Assembly: GCA_036620675.1 (NCBI GenBank)
Contig: JAZHEE010000005.1
Length of the DNA stretch: 64,000 nt
Reading direction: 5' to 3' (one strand)
Source of the DNA: Jejubacter sp036620675
GTDB lineage: Bacteria > Pseudomonadota > Gammaproteobacteria > Enterobacterales > Enterobacteriaceae
Shown here: positions 7,591-17,134 of the stretch, piece after piece
Position numbering within the stretch: position 1 is the stretch's first letter
Layout of the letters: each line of letters begins with the position of its first letter
Notes under the pieces: generated by a model
Database searches by the model: none
What the model saw: the letters and a program-made list of their open reading frames with translations, nothing else
Told to the model about the DNA's origin: nothing
Made by a program: the position numbers and the translations under genes

Positions 7591-8087
7591 GTCAGGAGCC
7601 CGTAGTTTACCGTAGCCAGCCAGCTTGCCTCGTTTGTCCTGCATATAGCGCTAATGAGATTAGATTGGCGGGAAGAATATGTCAGTAAAATCGCTGAAAA
7701 ACGCGCCGGGTTTGTGTTGCATGCGGATGTTTTCTGATTAAAGACCGTGCAGGCGTCCTGGCCGTCATCAAAACTGCAAATGAATCTTAACGGGACGGTG
7801 GCGCCGAATAATATTTTCCCAGGCCAGATTGCTAATGGTAAATATGGGGGAGTTCCGCTCGCTGGCCGCTATGGGCGAAGATGCCATACCCTGTTCACAG
7901 CCGTTCCGGTCGGCCACTGTAGAAAATAAAACAATGTTTTGTAATAAGATATTGATGTGAATCAGTGGTTTTTGATTTTTCTCCGCTATGTTACAGATAA
8001 GGAATCAGATGTATTTCTCATTAATTCAGACGGAATGATGCTATTTATAGCCCTGATATGGAAATCCTGACACAGGGAAGTTATGAA
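7591..8087. other. Region between array 1 and cas1
   Basis: Nearly 500 bases without a supported gene. It must hold the cas operon promoter, probably in the AT-rich part 7925-8087. It also holds a degenerate CRISPR repeat (7892-7924). A 60-codon open frame at 7747-7929 has no ribosome-binding site and runs into that element. Confidence 0.55.
7892..7924 (+). repeat. Degenerate CRISPR-repeat-like element upstream of cas1
   Basis: The 33-base element begins GTTCACAGCCGT and ends TAGAAA. Aligned to the 28-base repeat of arrays 2 and 3 it matches 22 positions, with one five-base insertion (TCGGC). The insertion keeps a hairpin (GCCG and CGGC), and both ends are exact for six bases (GTTCAC and TAGAAA). 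The orientation is the same as the arrays and as cas1, 164 bases before the cas1 start. No convincing second repeat follows at the expected distance. It may be a relic of an old array, or an RNA element like the Cas-regulating guides (CreR) reported upstream of other cas operons. Confidence 0.65.
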
Positions 8088-9059
8088 ATGTTAATGCCTT
8101 CAGACCTTAAAACCATTCTTCATTCAAAACGTGCAAATATTTATTATCTGCAATATTGCAGGGTACTGGTTAATGGCGGACGGGTGGAATATGTCACCGA
8201 CGAGGGCAAAGAGTCGCTGTACTGGAATATCCCCATTGCGAATACCACCGTGGTGATGCTGGGTAGCGGAACTTCGGTGACCCAGGCGGCAATGCGTGAA
8301 TTTGCGCGCGCGGGTGTGCTGGTTGGCTTCTGCGGCGGCGGAGGTACGCCTTTGTATGCCGGAAATGAAGTGGATGTTGATGTCTCCTGGCTCACGCCGC
8401 AGAGCGAATATCGTCCTACCGAATATCTTCAGAACTGGGTGTCATTCTGGTTCGATGATGAGCAACGACTTGCCGCAGCGCAACACTTTCAGCTTATCCG
8501 CCTTACGCAAATAGAGCGCTACTGGCTCGGTTCCACGATGCAGCGTGAAAATCGTTTCCAGATCGCATCGACGCGGCTGGTCGAAACGCTTTCCCGCTTT
8601 CGTGAAGGTATTGCCGCCGCTTCATCCCAGAACGAGCTGATGCTTCAGGAAGCCCTGCTGACTAAAACGCTCTATAAACTTGCCAGCCAGGCCGTGCAGT
8701 ACGGTGATTTTACCCGCGCCAAACGCGGAGGGGGACTGGATACGGCCAATCGCTTTCTCGATCATGGTAACTATCTGGCTTATGGCCTGGCGGCCGTGGC
8801 GACGTGGGTAACGGGGATCCCGCAGGGGCTGGCCGTGCTGCACGGCAAAACGCGGCGCGGCGGGCTGGTTTTCGATCTCGCGGATCTGATTAAAGACGCG
8901 CTAATCTTGCCGCAGGCCTTTATTGCCGCGATGGCGGGCGAGGATGAACAGACTTTTCGCCAGCGCTGTATTACCGGCTTTCAACGCTCCGGGGCGCTCG
9001 ATTTATTAATCACCTCATTGCAGGAAACCTCCGCCAAATTCGGGATGCGGCAGGCATGA
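8088..9059 (+). CDS. cas1: Cas1, type I-F
   Basis: 323 residues. Cas1 is the integrase subunit that, with Cas2, captures protospacers and inserts them at the leader end. It contains the I-F-type run SDLKTILHSKRANIYYLQ, then YVTDEGKESLYWNIPIA. The metal-binding residues are in EALLTKTLYKLA (Glu), LHGKTRRGG (His) and LVFDLADLIKD (Asp). I chose ATG 8088 because AGGGAA lies just ahead and because family members begin a few residues before SDLKT; an ATG at 8058 would add ten atypical residues. Its stop overlaps the cas2-3 start (ATGA). Confidence 0.97.
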   Translation: MLMPSDLKTILHSKRANIYYLQYCRVLVNGGRVEYVTDEGKESLYWNIPIANTTVVMLGSGTSVTQAAMREFARAGVLVGFCGGGGTPLYAGNEVDVDVSWLTPQSEYRPTEYLQNWVSFWFDDEQRLAAAQHFQLIRLTQIERYWLGSTMQRENRFQIASTRLVETLSRFREGIAAASSQNELMLQEALLTKTLYKLASQAVQYGDFTRAKRGGGLDTANRFLDHGNYLAYGLAAVATWVTGIPQGLAVLHGKTRRGGLVFDLADLIKDALILPQAFIAAMAGEDEQTFRQRCITGFQRSGALDLLITSLQETSAKFGMRQA

Positions 9060-12000
9060 ATATTTTGCTTATCTCTCAGTGCAGCAAAAAAGCCCGGGAG
9101 CAAAGCTGCCAGATTCTGGATCAGTTTGCTGAACGCACCGGCAGCGCGGCCTGGCAAACGGCGATGACGCAGGAAGGTCTTGAAACCCTTCGCCGCCTGC
9201 TGCGTAAAACGGCTCGTCGTAATACGGCGGTGGCCTGCCACTGGATTAAAAAAAGTGGGCAAACCGAGCTGCTGTGGATAGTCGGCAATGCCCGGCAATT
9301 CAGCGCTACCGGCGCGGTGCCAACCCACCGTACCTCGCGCGATATTTTGCGCGCCCGGCATGAATCGCAGTGGCGCAGCGCGGAAAGTATCGCGTTACTC
9401 GCGGGCATCGCCGGGCTGTTTCATGATTTTGGCAAAGCCGGTGCGCTGTTTCAGTCCGGGCTGCGCGGCAAAGGCAAAAAGTCCTTTCAGCCGTTTCGCC
9501 ATGAATGGATCTCTGTCCGCCTGTTTCAGGCCTTTGTCGGGGAGAAAACCGATAAACAATGGCTGTCGCAGCTGGGTGAGGTGAGCGTTAAAGAAGAAGC
9601 CGCTCTGTTGGAGCGGCTGCGTAAAGATAATCAGGATAGCCACGATAGCCCGTTTACCGGTTTGCCGCCGCTGGCCCAGGCCGTGGCCTGGCTGATTTTA
9701 TCGCACCACCGTCTGCCGCAGTATCTCGGTGACAAGGCAACGCCAGCCCTGCGGCCCGATGGGAACTGGCTGACCGGGCAGCTTAACGCCGACTGGAACG
9801 CGCGGAATCATGTGAATCAGGACTGGAACGAGAAGGACTTCCAGCAGGTCTGGCGTTTTGAAGCGGGTACGCCGCTGCGCAGCCGCACCTGGCAGAAGAA
9901 AGCCCGGCAGTTGGCTAAGCGCGCCGCTCACGCCGTGTCGCTTCACGAATTTGGCAGTCTGGCGCAAAGCTTTACGGTGCACCTTGCCCGCCTGTCATTG
10001 ATGCTGGCGGACCATTATTACTCCTCGCTGCCGCCCGTTTTGGCCTGGCAGGATGAAAATTTTCAGGCATGGGCGAACACCGATCGCCAGACCGGCAAAC
10101 TGAAGCAAAAGCTGGATGAGCATAACGCAGGTGTGGCGCATCATGCTTTGCTGTTCGGTCGATCGCTGTCTGCATTACGCCGACATCTACCGGCTATCAC
10201 CCGGCATAAGGGGTTCAGGGAGCGGGCGAAGGACGAACGCTTCCGCTGGCAAAATCGCGCCTGGGACGTGGCGGAAGGCCTGCGTGACGCTTCCCGTCAG
10301 CAGGGCTTTTTTGGGATCAATATGGCTTCAACAGGCTGTGGCAAAACCTTTGCCAATGCCCGCATTATGTACGCGCTATCGCAGCAGGAAGAGGGCTGTC
10401 GATTTAGCGTGGCGCTTGGTTTACGCACGCTGACCCTGCAGACGGGCGACGCGCTCCGCAGCCGACTCGGGCTGGGAGAGGACGACCTGGCCGTCCTGAC
10501 AGGTTCCCCGGCGGTAAGGGAACTGCATACCGCCCCGGATGCCGACCAGGGCAGCACCTCGGCGGAAGCCCTTTTTGAGCGGCATCAGTATGTGCACTAT
10601 GACGGTGTGGTCAGCCAGGGGCCGCTTCGCCAGATGTTTGACCGCGACAGTAAGCTCAGCAAGCTGGTCAACGCCCCGGTGCTGGTCGCCACCGTCGATC
10701 ACCTCATGCCCGCCACCGAAGGCGTGCGCGGCGGCAGGCAAATTGCCCCGATGCTGCGCCTGTTGACCAGCGATCTGGTGCTGGACGAGCCGGACGATTT
10801 CGATATTGCCGATCAGCATGCGCTATGTCGGCTGGTTAACTGGGCGGGAATGCTCGGCGGACGCGTGCTGCTCTCATCCGCCACGCTGCCCCCCGCGCTG
10901 GTTCAGGCGCTGTTTTCCGCCTATTGCACGGGGCGCAAGGCTTATCAGCAAGCCTGCGGCGAACCGGGGCTGGCGCTTAACGTGTGCTGCGCCTGGTTTG
11001 ATGAAGATGAATCGTGCAGTCAGTCATTCGCCGCTCCCGGTGATTTTTATCGCGCTCACTGTGAGTTTGCCGGGCGGCGAGCAAAACGGCTGCCGCTGAA
11101 ACACGTTCTGCGTCAGGCGGATCTGGTGAACGTCGCACCTGTATCAACCCGTGCCGATGACGTGACTGGGGCCGTGGCCGAAGCCCTGCACCGGGAAATG
11201 CTACGGCTGCATTCGGCTCATCATCAGCAGCATGACAGCGGCAAAACCGTTTCGCTTGGGCTGGTGAGAATGGCCAATATCAACCCTCTGGTGGCTACGG
11301 CTCAGGCGCTAATGCAGATCCCTTCTCCGGCGGGCTACTGCCTTCACTACTGCGTTTATCACGGGCAGCACCCTCTGGCGGTGCGTTCGCATATCGAAAA
11401 GCGGCTTGACGCGGCCTTCGCCCGGCATAACGGGCAGGCGCTGTGGCAGCAGCCTGAGATTGCCGAAGCGCTCAATCATCATCCCGCCCGGCATCATCTG
11501 TTTGTGGTGCTGGCAACCTCGGTTGTAGAAGTGGGCCGCGACTGGGATGCGGACTGGGGGATGATTGAACCCAGCTCCATGCGATCCCTTATTCAGTTCG
11601 CCGGGCGTATTCAGCGCCATCGCCAGCGGGCGCCGCAGCAGGCTAATATGCTGATCCTCAGTAAAAATATTCGCGCCATGCAGCGAAAAACGCCCGCCTA
11701 CTGCAATCCCGGTTTTGAAACCAGACGATTCCAGCTGGTCAGCCACGATCTGAACGAACTGCTGGCCGTGGAGCAGTACCGCTTTATTAATGCCGTACCG
11801 CGCATTCTGGACGTGAAAGACAAATTTACCCCCGGCGTGCCGTTTCAAAATCTGGCCGTTCTGGAGCACGTGCGTTTACGCGAAGAGCTGATGGGCCGGA
11901 GCGAACAATATCCAGTGGCCGCACACTGGTGGCGGCTGCCGGTTAACTGGAGCGGCGAACTGCAAAGGCGCACGCCGTTTCGCCTGTCGCAGGCGGAAAG

Positions 12001-12301
12001 CCAGTTTTTCGTTCGCATGGAGGATGAGTTCGACGAGCCAAAATTTATGTTTCGCGATGAAAGTACGGCGGGCTGGAAGGCCTCGGAGCTGTTTTCAGAG
12101 CCTGTTCCGCTCGAAATGGCGCCTGGGGTTAAAGCATGGCTAAACACGGATTACGCGCAGGTGCTGCTGGCGCTGGCGGAAGCGCAGGACAAAGAGCCGG
12201 GCCTGATTAGCGAGCGGTATGGGGAAATTAATTTAAGAAAGGATGAAGAAGGCGAAGGCTGGCTCTGGCACCCGGTGCTGGGCGTGTTCAGGGATCTTTA
12301 A
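9056..12301 (+). CDS. cas3: Cas2-Cas3 fusion nuclease-helicase, type I-F
   Basis: 1081 residues. The N-terminal ~90 residues are the Cas2 domain (MNILLISQCSKKAREQ). Next is the HD nuclease with LFHDFGKAG near residue 123. The superfamily 2 helicase has Walker A STGCGKT near 425, LDEPDDFD near 575, SATLPP near 606 and a motif VI QFAGRIQRHRQ near 845. It unwinds and degrades DNA marked by the Csy complex; the Cas2 part joins Cas1 for spacer acquisition. The fusion is diagnostic of type I-F. All motifs needed for activity are readable, with no frameshift. Confidence 0.98.
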   Translation: MNILLISQCSKKAREQSCQILDQFAERTGSAAWQTAMTQEGLETLRRLLRKTARRNTAVACHWIKKSGQTELLWIVGNARQFSATGAVPTHRTSRDILRARHESQWRSAESIALLAGIAGLFHDFGKAGALFQSGLRGKGKKSFQPFRHEWISVRLFQAFVGEKTDKQWLSQLGEVSVKEEAALLERLRKDNQDSHDSPFTGLPPLAQAVAWLILSHHRLPQYLGDKATPALRPDGNWLTGQLNADWNARNHVNQDWNEKDFQQVWRFEAGTPLRSRTWQKKARQLAKRAAHAVSLHEFGSLAQSFTVHLARLSLMLADHYYSSLPPVLAWQDENFQAWANTDRQTGKLKQKLDEHNAGVAHHALLFGRSLSALRRHLPAITRHKGFRERAKDERFRWQNRAWDVAEGLRDASRQQGFFGINMASTGCGKTFANARIMYALSQQEEGCRFSVALGLRTLTLQTGDALRSRLGLGEDDLAVLTGSPAVRELHTAPDADQGSTSAEALFERHQYVHYDGVVSQGPLRQMFDRDSKLSKLVNAPVLVATVDHLMPATEGVRGGRQIAPMLRLLTSDLVLDEPDDFDIADQHALCRLVNWAGMLGGRVLLSSATLPPALVQALFSAYCTGRKAYQQACGEPGLALNVCCAWFDEDESCSQSFAAPGDFYRAHCEFAGRRAKRLPLKHVLRQADLVNVAPVSTRADDVTGAVAEALHREMLRLHSAHHQQHDSGKTVSLGLVRMANINPLVATAQALMQIPSPAGYCLHYCVYHGQHPLAVRSHIEKRLDAAFARHNGQALWQQPEIAEALNHHPARHHLFVVLATSVVEVGRDWDADWGMIEPSSMRSLIQFAGRIQRHRQRAPQQANMLILSKNIRAMQRKTPAYCNPGFETRRFQLVSHDLNELLAVEQYRFINAVPRILDVKDKFTPGVPFQNLAVLEHVRLREELMGRSEQYPVAAHWWRLPVNWSGELQRRTPFRLSQAESQFFVRMEDEFDEPKFMFRDESTAGWKASELFSEPVPLEMAPGVKAWLNTDYAQVLLALAEAQDKEPGLISERYGEINLRKDEEGEGWLWHPVLGVFRDL

Positions 12302-12310
12302 GGAGTAAAA

Positions 12311-13645
12311 ATGTCACAAACAGGACTGACGAATTTTATCGTCGAATACATTGCGGGGCGCAGGCAGGCGAAGCTCGACGCCTTCGATAAAGACGCGGCT
12401 AAGCGCTTAGCCGCGGCAGGGGAAAGTGAACGTACTCAGCTGGATGGCGAGCTGCTACAGAAGCGCAGGGAGCTGGAGTTACGCTATGAGCCCCGAGCCT
12501 GGTTAACGGATGCAGCTAATCGAGCCGGGCAAATTAGCCTGGTGACCCATGCGGCGAAGTTCACCCACGGTGATTCGAAAAGCAGCAGCATCTTTACCCG
12601 GACTACGGAAAACGACGGCTATCTTTCTACCGCGACCCTGAGCAAAGCGACGGCGGATGCGGTGGGAAATGCGGCCGCGCTGGATGTCGCAAAGCTGCTG
12701 CAAACGGAGGTCGAGGGGGATTCGTTGCTCGCCTGTTTACAGAGGGGCGATAGTTCACCGCTGGCGAAACTGGCTGAAAACGATACGCAGCTGGCGCAGT
12801 GGCTGGAAGGTTTTTCCCGAACCTTAACCACGAAACAGCCTGCCTCCCATAAGCTCGCCAAACAACTCTATTTTCCGGTGGGCGAAGATTATCACCTTAT
12901 CAGCCCGTTATTCTCCTCCTCGCTTGCTCAGGCGCTGCATCAGCGTCTGGTCGCGATACGTTTTGGTGAAGAGGCGAAGGAACTCTGGAAAGCCCGCCGC
13001 GAAAAGCGCTGGCACGCGCAGGCGCTGGTTCTTTTCCCCAACACCGCCGTAATGAACTTTGGCGGCACCAAACCACAGAATATTTCGGCGCTTAATAGCG
13101 GGCGGGGCGGGCGAGTCTGGCTGTTATCCGCTGCGGCCCCGCAGTGGGAAACGCAGATCAAGCCGCCACTGGGTATGAAAACGCTGTTCGGCCAGGGGCC
13201 GTTTGAGCGCAGCACCCGGCCCATTCGCAGTCGGCTTACCGACCTGCTTATCAAAACGGGTGACGATAAAAACTACCAGATCCGCCGCGCCCGCGATCGC
13301 TATATCGACGAAATCATCGACATATTGTTCAGCATTGCGGCAGACATCCAGCGCCTGGAGTGGGCGGGCTGGACGCAGGATGAAAAATGCACGCTGAAGC
13401 CTCACCAGCGGCTCTGGCTCGATCCCTGGCGGGCAAAAACAGACGATGCCTTTTACCAGCAGCGCGATAAAGACGACTGGCAGGATTCAGTCGCGGAAGA
13501 TTTTGCCCTGTGGCTGAACGCGCATCTGCGTCGGGCCGAACTGAGCGTGGGCAAAACGGAAAAAACGCAGTGGCAGACGAAGCCGCTGTTTAGCCGTCGG
13601 CTGCGCGAAATGGAGCAGGCCATCAGGAGGTATCGCCATGAGTAA
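12311..13645 (+). CDS. csy1: Csy1 (Cas8f), large subunit of the type I-F surveillance complex
   Basis: 444 residues, the usual Csy1 length. It begins MSQTGLTNFIVEYIAGRRQAK, matching the family start, and has the conserved FGGTKPQNIS segment (residues ~258-268). Csy1 recognises the PAM and, with Csy2, caps the 5' handle of the crRNA. AAGGAG lies ahead of the ATG. The gene follows cas2-3 by nine bases and overlaps csy2 by eight bases, so it is in the same operon. Confidence 0.97.
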   Translation: MSQTGLTNFIVEYIAGRRQAKLDAFDKDAAKRLAAAGESERTQLDGELLQKRRELELRYEPRAWLTDAANRAGQISLVTHAAKFTHGDSKSSSIFTRTTENDGYLSTATLSKATADAVGNAAALDVAKLLQTEVEGDSLLACLQRGDSSPLAKLAENDTQLAQWLEGFSRTLTTKQPASHKLAKQLYFPVGEDYHLISPLFSSSLAQALHQRLVAIRFGEEAKELWKARREKRWHAQALVLFPNTAVMNFGGTKPQNISALNSGRGGRVWLLSAAAPQWETQIKPPLGMKTLFGQGPFERSTRPIRSRLTDLLIKTGDDKNYQIRRARDRYIDEIIDILFSIAADIQRLEWAGWTQDEKCTLKPHQRLWLDPWRAKTDDAFYQQRDKDDWQDSVAEDFALWLNAHLRRAELSVGKTEKTQWQTKPLFSRRLREMEQAIRRYRHE

Positions 13646-14570
13646 CGTGATTATTTTGCCGTGGCTGGCGGTCGAAAACGCCAACGCCGTGGCGGGGCTA
13701 ACCTGGGGATTTCCAGCGATCACCCATTTTTTAGGCTACACGCACGCGCTTTCCCGCAAACTAAAAATCAGCCACGGATTAACGCTGGAAGGCTGCGGTG
13801 TGATTTGTCACCGTCACCAGTTGCATGCTTATTCCTCCGGGCGTGATTATCAGTTCGCGCTGACGCGTAATCCGCTGACCCGCGAAGGCAAAACCGCTTC
13901 CTTCAATGAAGAAGGGCGTATGCACTTTACCGTTTCGCTGGTGCTGGAATGCCACGGCGAGATCCCTAACGGCGACGTTGGTCTGCGGGCGTTAGCGGAG
14001 CATCTGCAAACGCTGTGCCAGACGCAAAAGCTGGCGGGGGGCACGATTATCGGACTGCGCAAGGTGCAGATTGGCAGCATAAACAATCTTAAATCGATGC
14101 TTTACGGGCTGATGCCTGGCTTTGTGCTGCGTGACCGTTCGGCCTGGCTTACGGAGCACTATCAGAGCCTCCGGCAAACGAATCCCGATGCCGAGATGAT
14201 AGACGCCTGGCTTGATTTCGCCGCGCTAAAAATGGCGGCTGAAAGCGCGGAGCAGCCCGAGGGAGCCGTCTCCTGGAGCTATCAGGCGAAACCTTTCCCC
14301 GGCTATCTGGTACCGCTGATGACCGGCTGGCAGCGCATTTCTGAGCTTTATGAGCCAGGCACCGTCGCCCACGCTCGCGACGGCGAAACGCCTTTTTGTT
14401 TTGCTGAGGCGGTTTATGGCGTAGGGGAATGGGCTGGGGTACATCGCATTAAGGATGCGCACGAGCTGTTCTGGCGCTACCACACGACCAAAACCGGTTA
14501 TTACTGCTGCGGGCAGGCGCTGCCTGACGACGAGCAGGAAGAAGAATCTCACTATTACGATACATTTTAA
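13638..14570 (+). CDS. csy2: Csy2 (Cas5f), crRNA 5'-handle-binding subunit
   Basis: 310 residues. It begins MSNVIILPWLAVENANAVAG and continues GFPAITHFLGYTHAL, the standard Csy2 opening of an RRM-like fold. It pairs with Csy1 to hold the eight-base 5' handle of the crRNA. The start overlaps the end of csy1 and uses the AGGAGG within it. The stop is 11 bases before csy3. Confidence 0.96.
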   Translation: MSNVIILPWLAVENANAVAGLTWGFPAITHFLGYTHALSRKLKISHGLTLEGCGVICHRHQLHAYSSGRDYQFALTRNPLTREGKTASFNEEGRMHFTVSLVLECHGEIPNGDVGLRALAEHLQTLCQTQKLAGGTIIGLRKVQIGSINNLKSMLYGLMPGFVLRDRSAWLTEHYQSLRQTNPDAEMIDAWLDFAALKMAAESAEQPEGAVSWSYQAKPFPGYLVPLMTGWQRISELYEPGTVAHARDGETPFCFAEAVYGVGEWAGVHRIKDAHELFWRYHTTKTGYYCCGQALPDDEQEEESHYYDTF

Positions 14571-14581
14571 GGGACGGAAAA

Positions 14582-15577
14582 ATGGCTAAATCATCTGTGA
14601 TCAAAACGGCATCAGTACTGGCTTTTGAACGTAAGCTGGCAAACTCAGACGCGATGCTGTTCGCCGGAAACTGGCAGGGGGAAAGCTGGAAGCCAGTACG
14701 CATTCAGGAAAAAGCGGTGCGCGGCACGATTTCAAACCGTCTGAAGAACGCGCTGGTCAGCGATCCGGCAAAGCTTGATGCCGAAATTCAGAAAGCAAAC
14801 CTGCAACGTGTGGATGTCGCCGCGCTGCCTGCGGATACCGACACGCTAAAGATGAGCTTCTCTTTGCGCGTGCTCGGTAATCTTGCGACTCCTGCGGTGT
14901 GCAACGACAGGCAGTACCAGGACGCGTTACAGCAGGTTATTGAAGGCTATATTGCCGAGCACGGCTTCGACGAGCTGGCTCTGCGCTATGCTGTCAACCT
15001 CGCTAACGGGCGCTTTTTATGGCGTAACCGGGTCGGGGCCGGGCATATTCGGGTGATTGTTAAGGGCAGTAAAGTCTGGGAGTTTAACGCCCATGATTAT
15101 TCCCTGCGTGATTTTGAACAGCGCGACGGCGCCGTACAGGAACTGGCAGCAGAAGTCGCCAACGGGCTGAAAGGAGAGACTTTTGTTCTGCTTAACGTAG
15201 AGGCTTTTGTTCGTCTGGGCCAGGGACAGGAAGTTTTCCCTTCTCAGGAACTGGTGCTGGACAGTAACAGCGCTAAAAGCAAGGTTCTCTATCAGGTGGA
15301 CGACGTAGCGGCGCTGCACTCCCAGAAAATTGGCAACGCGCTGCGTACCATCGATACCTGGCACCCGCTGGCCGACGAGTATGGCGCTATCGCCGTTGAG
15401 CCTTATGGTTCAGTAACCAGCCGCGGAATAGCCTGCCGTCAGCCAAAAGAAAAAATGGACTTTTATACCCTGCTGGATAACTGGGTGGTGAAAGGGCAGA
15501 AGCCGGAAGTGGAACAGCAGCATTACGTGATGGCGGTGCTGATTCGCGGCGGCGTCTTCGGCGAAAAGAGCGAGTAA
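14582..15577 (+). CDS. csy3: Csy3 (Cas7f), backbone subunit
   Basis: 331 residues. Six copies form the helical backbone along the crRNA spacer. It has the Csy3 opening KTASVLAFERKLANSDAMLFAGNW, NGRFLWRNRVGA in the middle and YGSVTSRGIACRQP near the end. GGGACGG precedes the ATG. It is intact and in the same operon. Confidence 0.97.
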   Translation: MAKSSVIKTASVLAFERKLANSDAMLFAGNWQGESWKPVRIQEKAVRGTISNRLKNALVSDPAKLDAEIQKANLQRVDVAALPADTDTLKMSFSLRVLGNLATPAVCNDRQYQDALQQVIEGYIAEHGFDELALRYAVNLANGRFLWRNRVGAGHIRVIVKGSKVWEFNAHDYSLRDFEQRDGAVQELAAEVANGLKGETFVLLNVEAFVRLGQGQEVFPSQELVLDSNSAKSKVLYQVDDVAALHSQKIGNALRTIDTWHPLADEYGAIAVEPYGSVTSRGIACRQPKEKMDFYTLLDNWVVKGQKPEVEQQHYVMAVLIRGGVFGEKSE

Positions 15578-15586
15578 GGAGTGACG

Positions 15587-16141
15587 ATGGATCACTATCT
15601 GGAGATCCGGGTTCTTCCCGATCCTGAATTCAGCGAATCTCTGCTGATGGCGGCGCTTTTCGCCAAACTGCACCGGGCGCTGGGCGCGCGCGGGCAGGGG
15701 GATATCGGCGTAAGCTTTCCGGAACATGGTCAGACCCCTGGGGCGGTGCTGCGGCTGCACGGGAGCCGTGGCGCCCTGGATGAACTGGAAGCAGGGCGCT
15801 GGCGCGCCGGGTTGAGCGACTACTGTCGCTACTCGCCCGTGACCCCGGTTCCGGCCAATAGCCACTGGCGGGTGGTTAGTCGCGTGCAGGTAAAAAGCAG
15901 CCCGGAACGCCTGCTGCGTCGTTCAGTTCGTAAAGGCTGGCTCACCGAAGAGCAGGCTGAAGCGCGACTGCAAACCAGGCCGGTTCAGCAGACGACGCTG
16001 CCGTACCTTAATCTGAAAAGCCTGTCCGGCGGACAATCGTTCCGCTTGTTTATCCGCCACGGCGATATATTGCCGGCCCCGGTCGCCGGGCGTTTTAGCA
16101 GCTATGGGTTAAGCGCTCAGGCTACCGTTCCCTGGTTCTGA
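15587..16141 (+). CDS. cas6f: Cas6f (Csy4), crRNA-processing endonuclease
   Basis: 184 residues. It cuts each repeat at the 3' base of the hairpin and stays bound to the product. The catalytic His is exactly residue 29 (AKLHRAL), as in Pseudomonas Csy4. A C-terminal SGGQSFRLFIRHG supplies the serine/hairpin-contact region. I chose ATG 15587 over GTG 15581 because AGGAG sits just before it and MDHYLEIR matches the family start. It is the last gene of the operon; a strong terminator follows. Confidence 0.97.
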   Translation: MDHYLEIRVLPDPEFSESLLMAALFAKLHRALGARGQGDIGVSFPEHGQTPGAVLRLHGSRGALDELEAGRWRAGLSDYCRYSPVTPVPANSHWRVVSRVQVKSSPERLLRRSVRKGWLTEEQAEARLQTRPVQQTTLPYLNLKSLSGGQSFRLFIRHGDILPAPVAGRFSSYGLSAQATVPWF

Positions 16142-16161
16142 AACGCCAGACTGTTGCCGAT

Positions 16162-16188
16162 GCCGGGCCTGGTCCCGGCGATTTTTTA
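16162..16188 (+). terminator. Terminator of the cas operon
   Basis: GCCGGG (16162-16167) and CCCGGC (16174-16179) around CCTGGT, followed by GATTTTTTAT. It separates cas transcription from leader 2. Confidence 0.88.
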
Positions 16189-16189
16189 T

Positions 16190-16323
16190 CGACACCCTTT
16201 TTTTAGCGTCAAATCTAACTCATTGATTTTAAATAGCGTAGAGGAGAGCGGAGAAAAAAGGGTTTTTGCCGGAAATTAAACGTTTTTATTTATAAAACGC
16301 CGGGTTACTGCTATTTTGCTTCT
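16190..16323 (+). promoter_or_regulatory. CRISPR leader 2 with IHF site
   Basis: An IHF consensus (TAA, four bases, TTGATT) lies at 16216-16228, 96 bases before the first repeat, flanked by CCCTTTTTTT and AAAAAAGGG arms. It shares with the other leaders this core and the last bases (CTATTTTGCTTCT) but otherwise diverges from leaders 1 and 3. Confidence 0.83.
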
Positions 16324-17131
16324 GTTCACTGCCGTACAGGCAGCTTAGAAAAGACACATGACAGCTTCATGAGTGGCCTGAATGTTCACTGCCGTACAGG
16401 CAGCTTAGAAATATGGAATGACCCCTTGGGAACGTCAGTAGTGGTTCACTGCCGTACAGGCAGCTTAGAAATCCCGTTGTGCTTTCAGGTCTTTTAGCTT
16501 CTGGTTCACTGCCGTACAGGCAGCTTAGAAACACTGCGTTGGCTGTCATCGCAAGTTGGAAGAGTTCACTGCCGTACAGGCAGCTTAGAAATCCACCATC
16601 GCAAAATTCGGGTCGCACATCTCGTTCACTGCCGTACAGGCAGCTTAGAAAGTTGTCATACCGCTTTTCGCGTACAGCACCTCGTTCACTGCCGTACAGG
16701 CAGCTTAGAAAATATTTAAATTCTATGGTTTTAATGGGTTTTCGTTCACTGCCGTACAGGCAGCTTAGAAAATATCAGCCGTGACTCCCTGCAATGGGTA
16801 ACGGTTCACTGCCGTACAGGCAGCTTAGAAACATAATCCACAGAAAATTGAGCCTGAATAACAGTTCACTGCCGTACAGGCAGCTTAGAAATTTGACTAA
16901 AATTATTAGGGAAGAAGATAAGGGTTCACTGCCGTACAGGCAGCTTAGAAATGGAAGGCAAGCCGATAGGCCACAAGGTTCCCGTTCACTGCCGTACAGG
17001 CAGCTTAGAAAACATGTAGAGAGACACCGCGCGGCTGTATGGGGTTCACTGCCGTACAGGCAGCTTAGAAAGACCACTACCGCCACGGCCAACACCTGAA
17101 GCAGTTCACTGCCGTACAGGCAGCAAACGAT
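16324..17131 (+). CRISPR. CRISPR array 2 (type I-F), 14 repeats, 13 spacers
   Basis: 28-base repeats at exact 60-base steps from 16324 to 17104, all spacers 32 bases. The repeat differs from array 1 only at base 3 (GTT instead of GTG). The last repeat (17104-17131) loses its 3' end (AAACGATC in place of TTAGAAA), marking the old end. It stops three bases before the 3' end of a convergent acetyltransferase gene. No spacer is shared with array 1 or 3 by eye. Confidence 0.99.
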
Positions 17132-17134
17132 CGA

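Noticed and set aside
7591..7891. Further hidden degenerate repeats at 60-base steps between array 1 and the 7892 element
   Set aside because: I checked the expected positions and saw no repeat-like sequence, so a simple decayed extension of array 1 is not supported.
7747..7929. 60-codon frame upstream of cas1, considered as an anti-CRISPR-like or regulatory gene
   Set aside because: No ribosome-binding site and its end overlaps the degenerate repeat element; composition looks non-coding.
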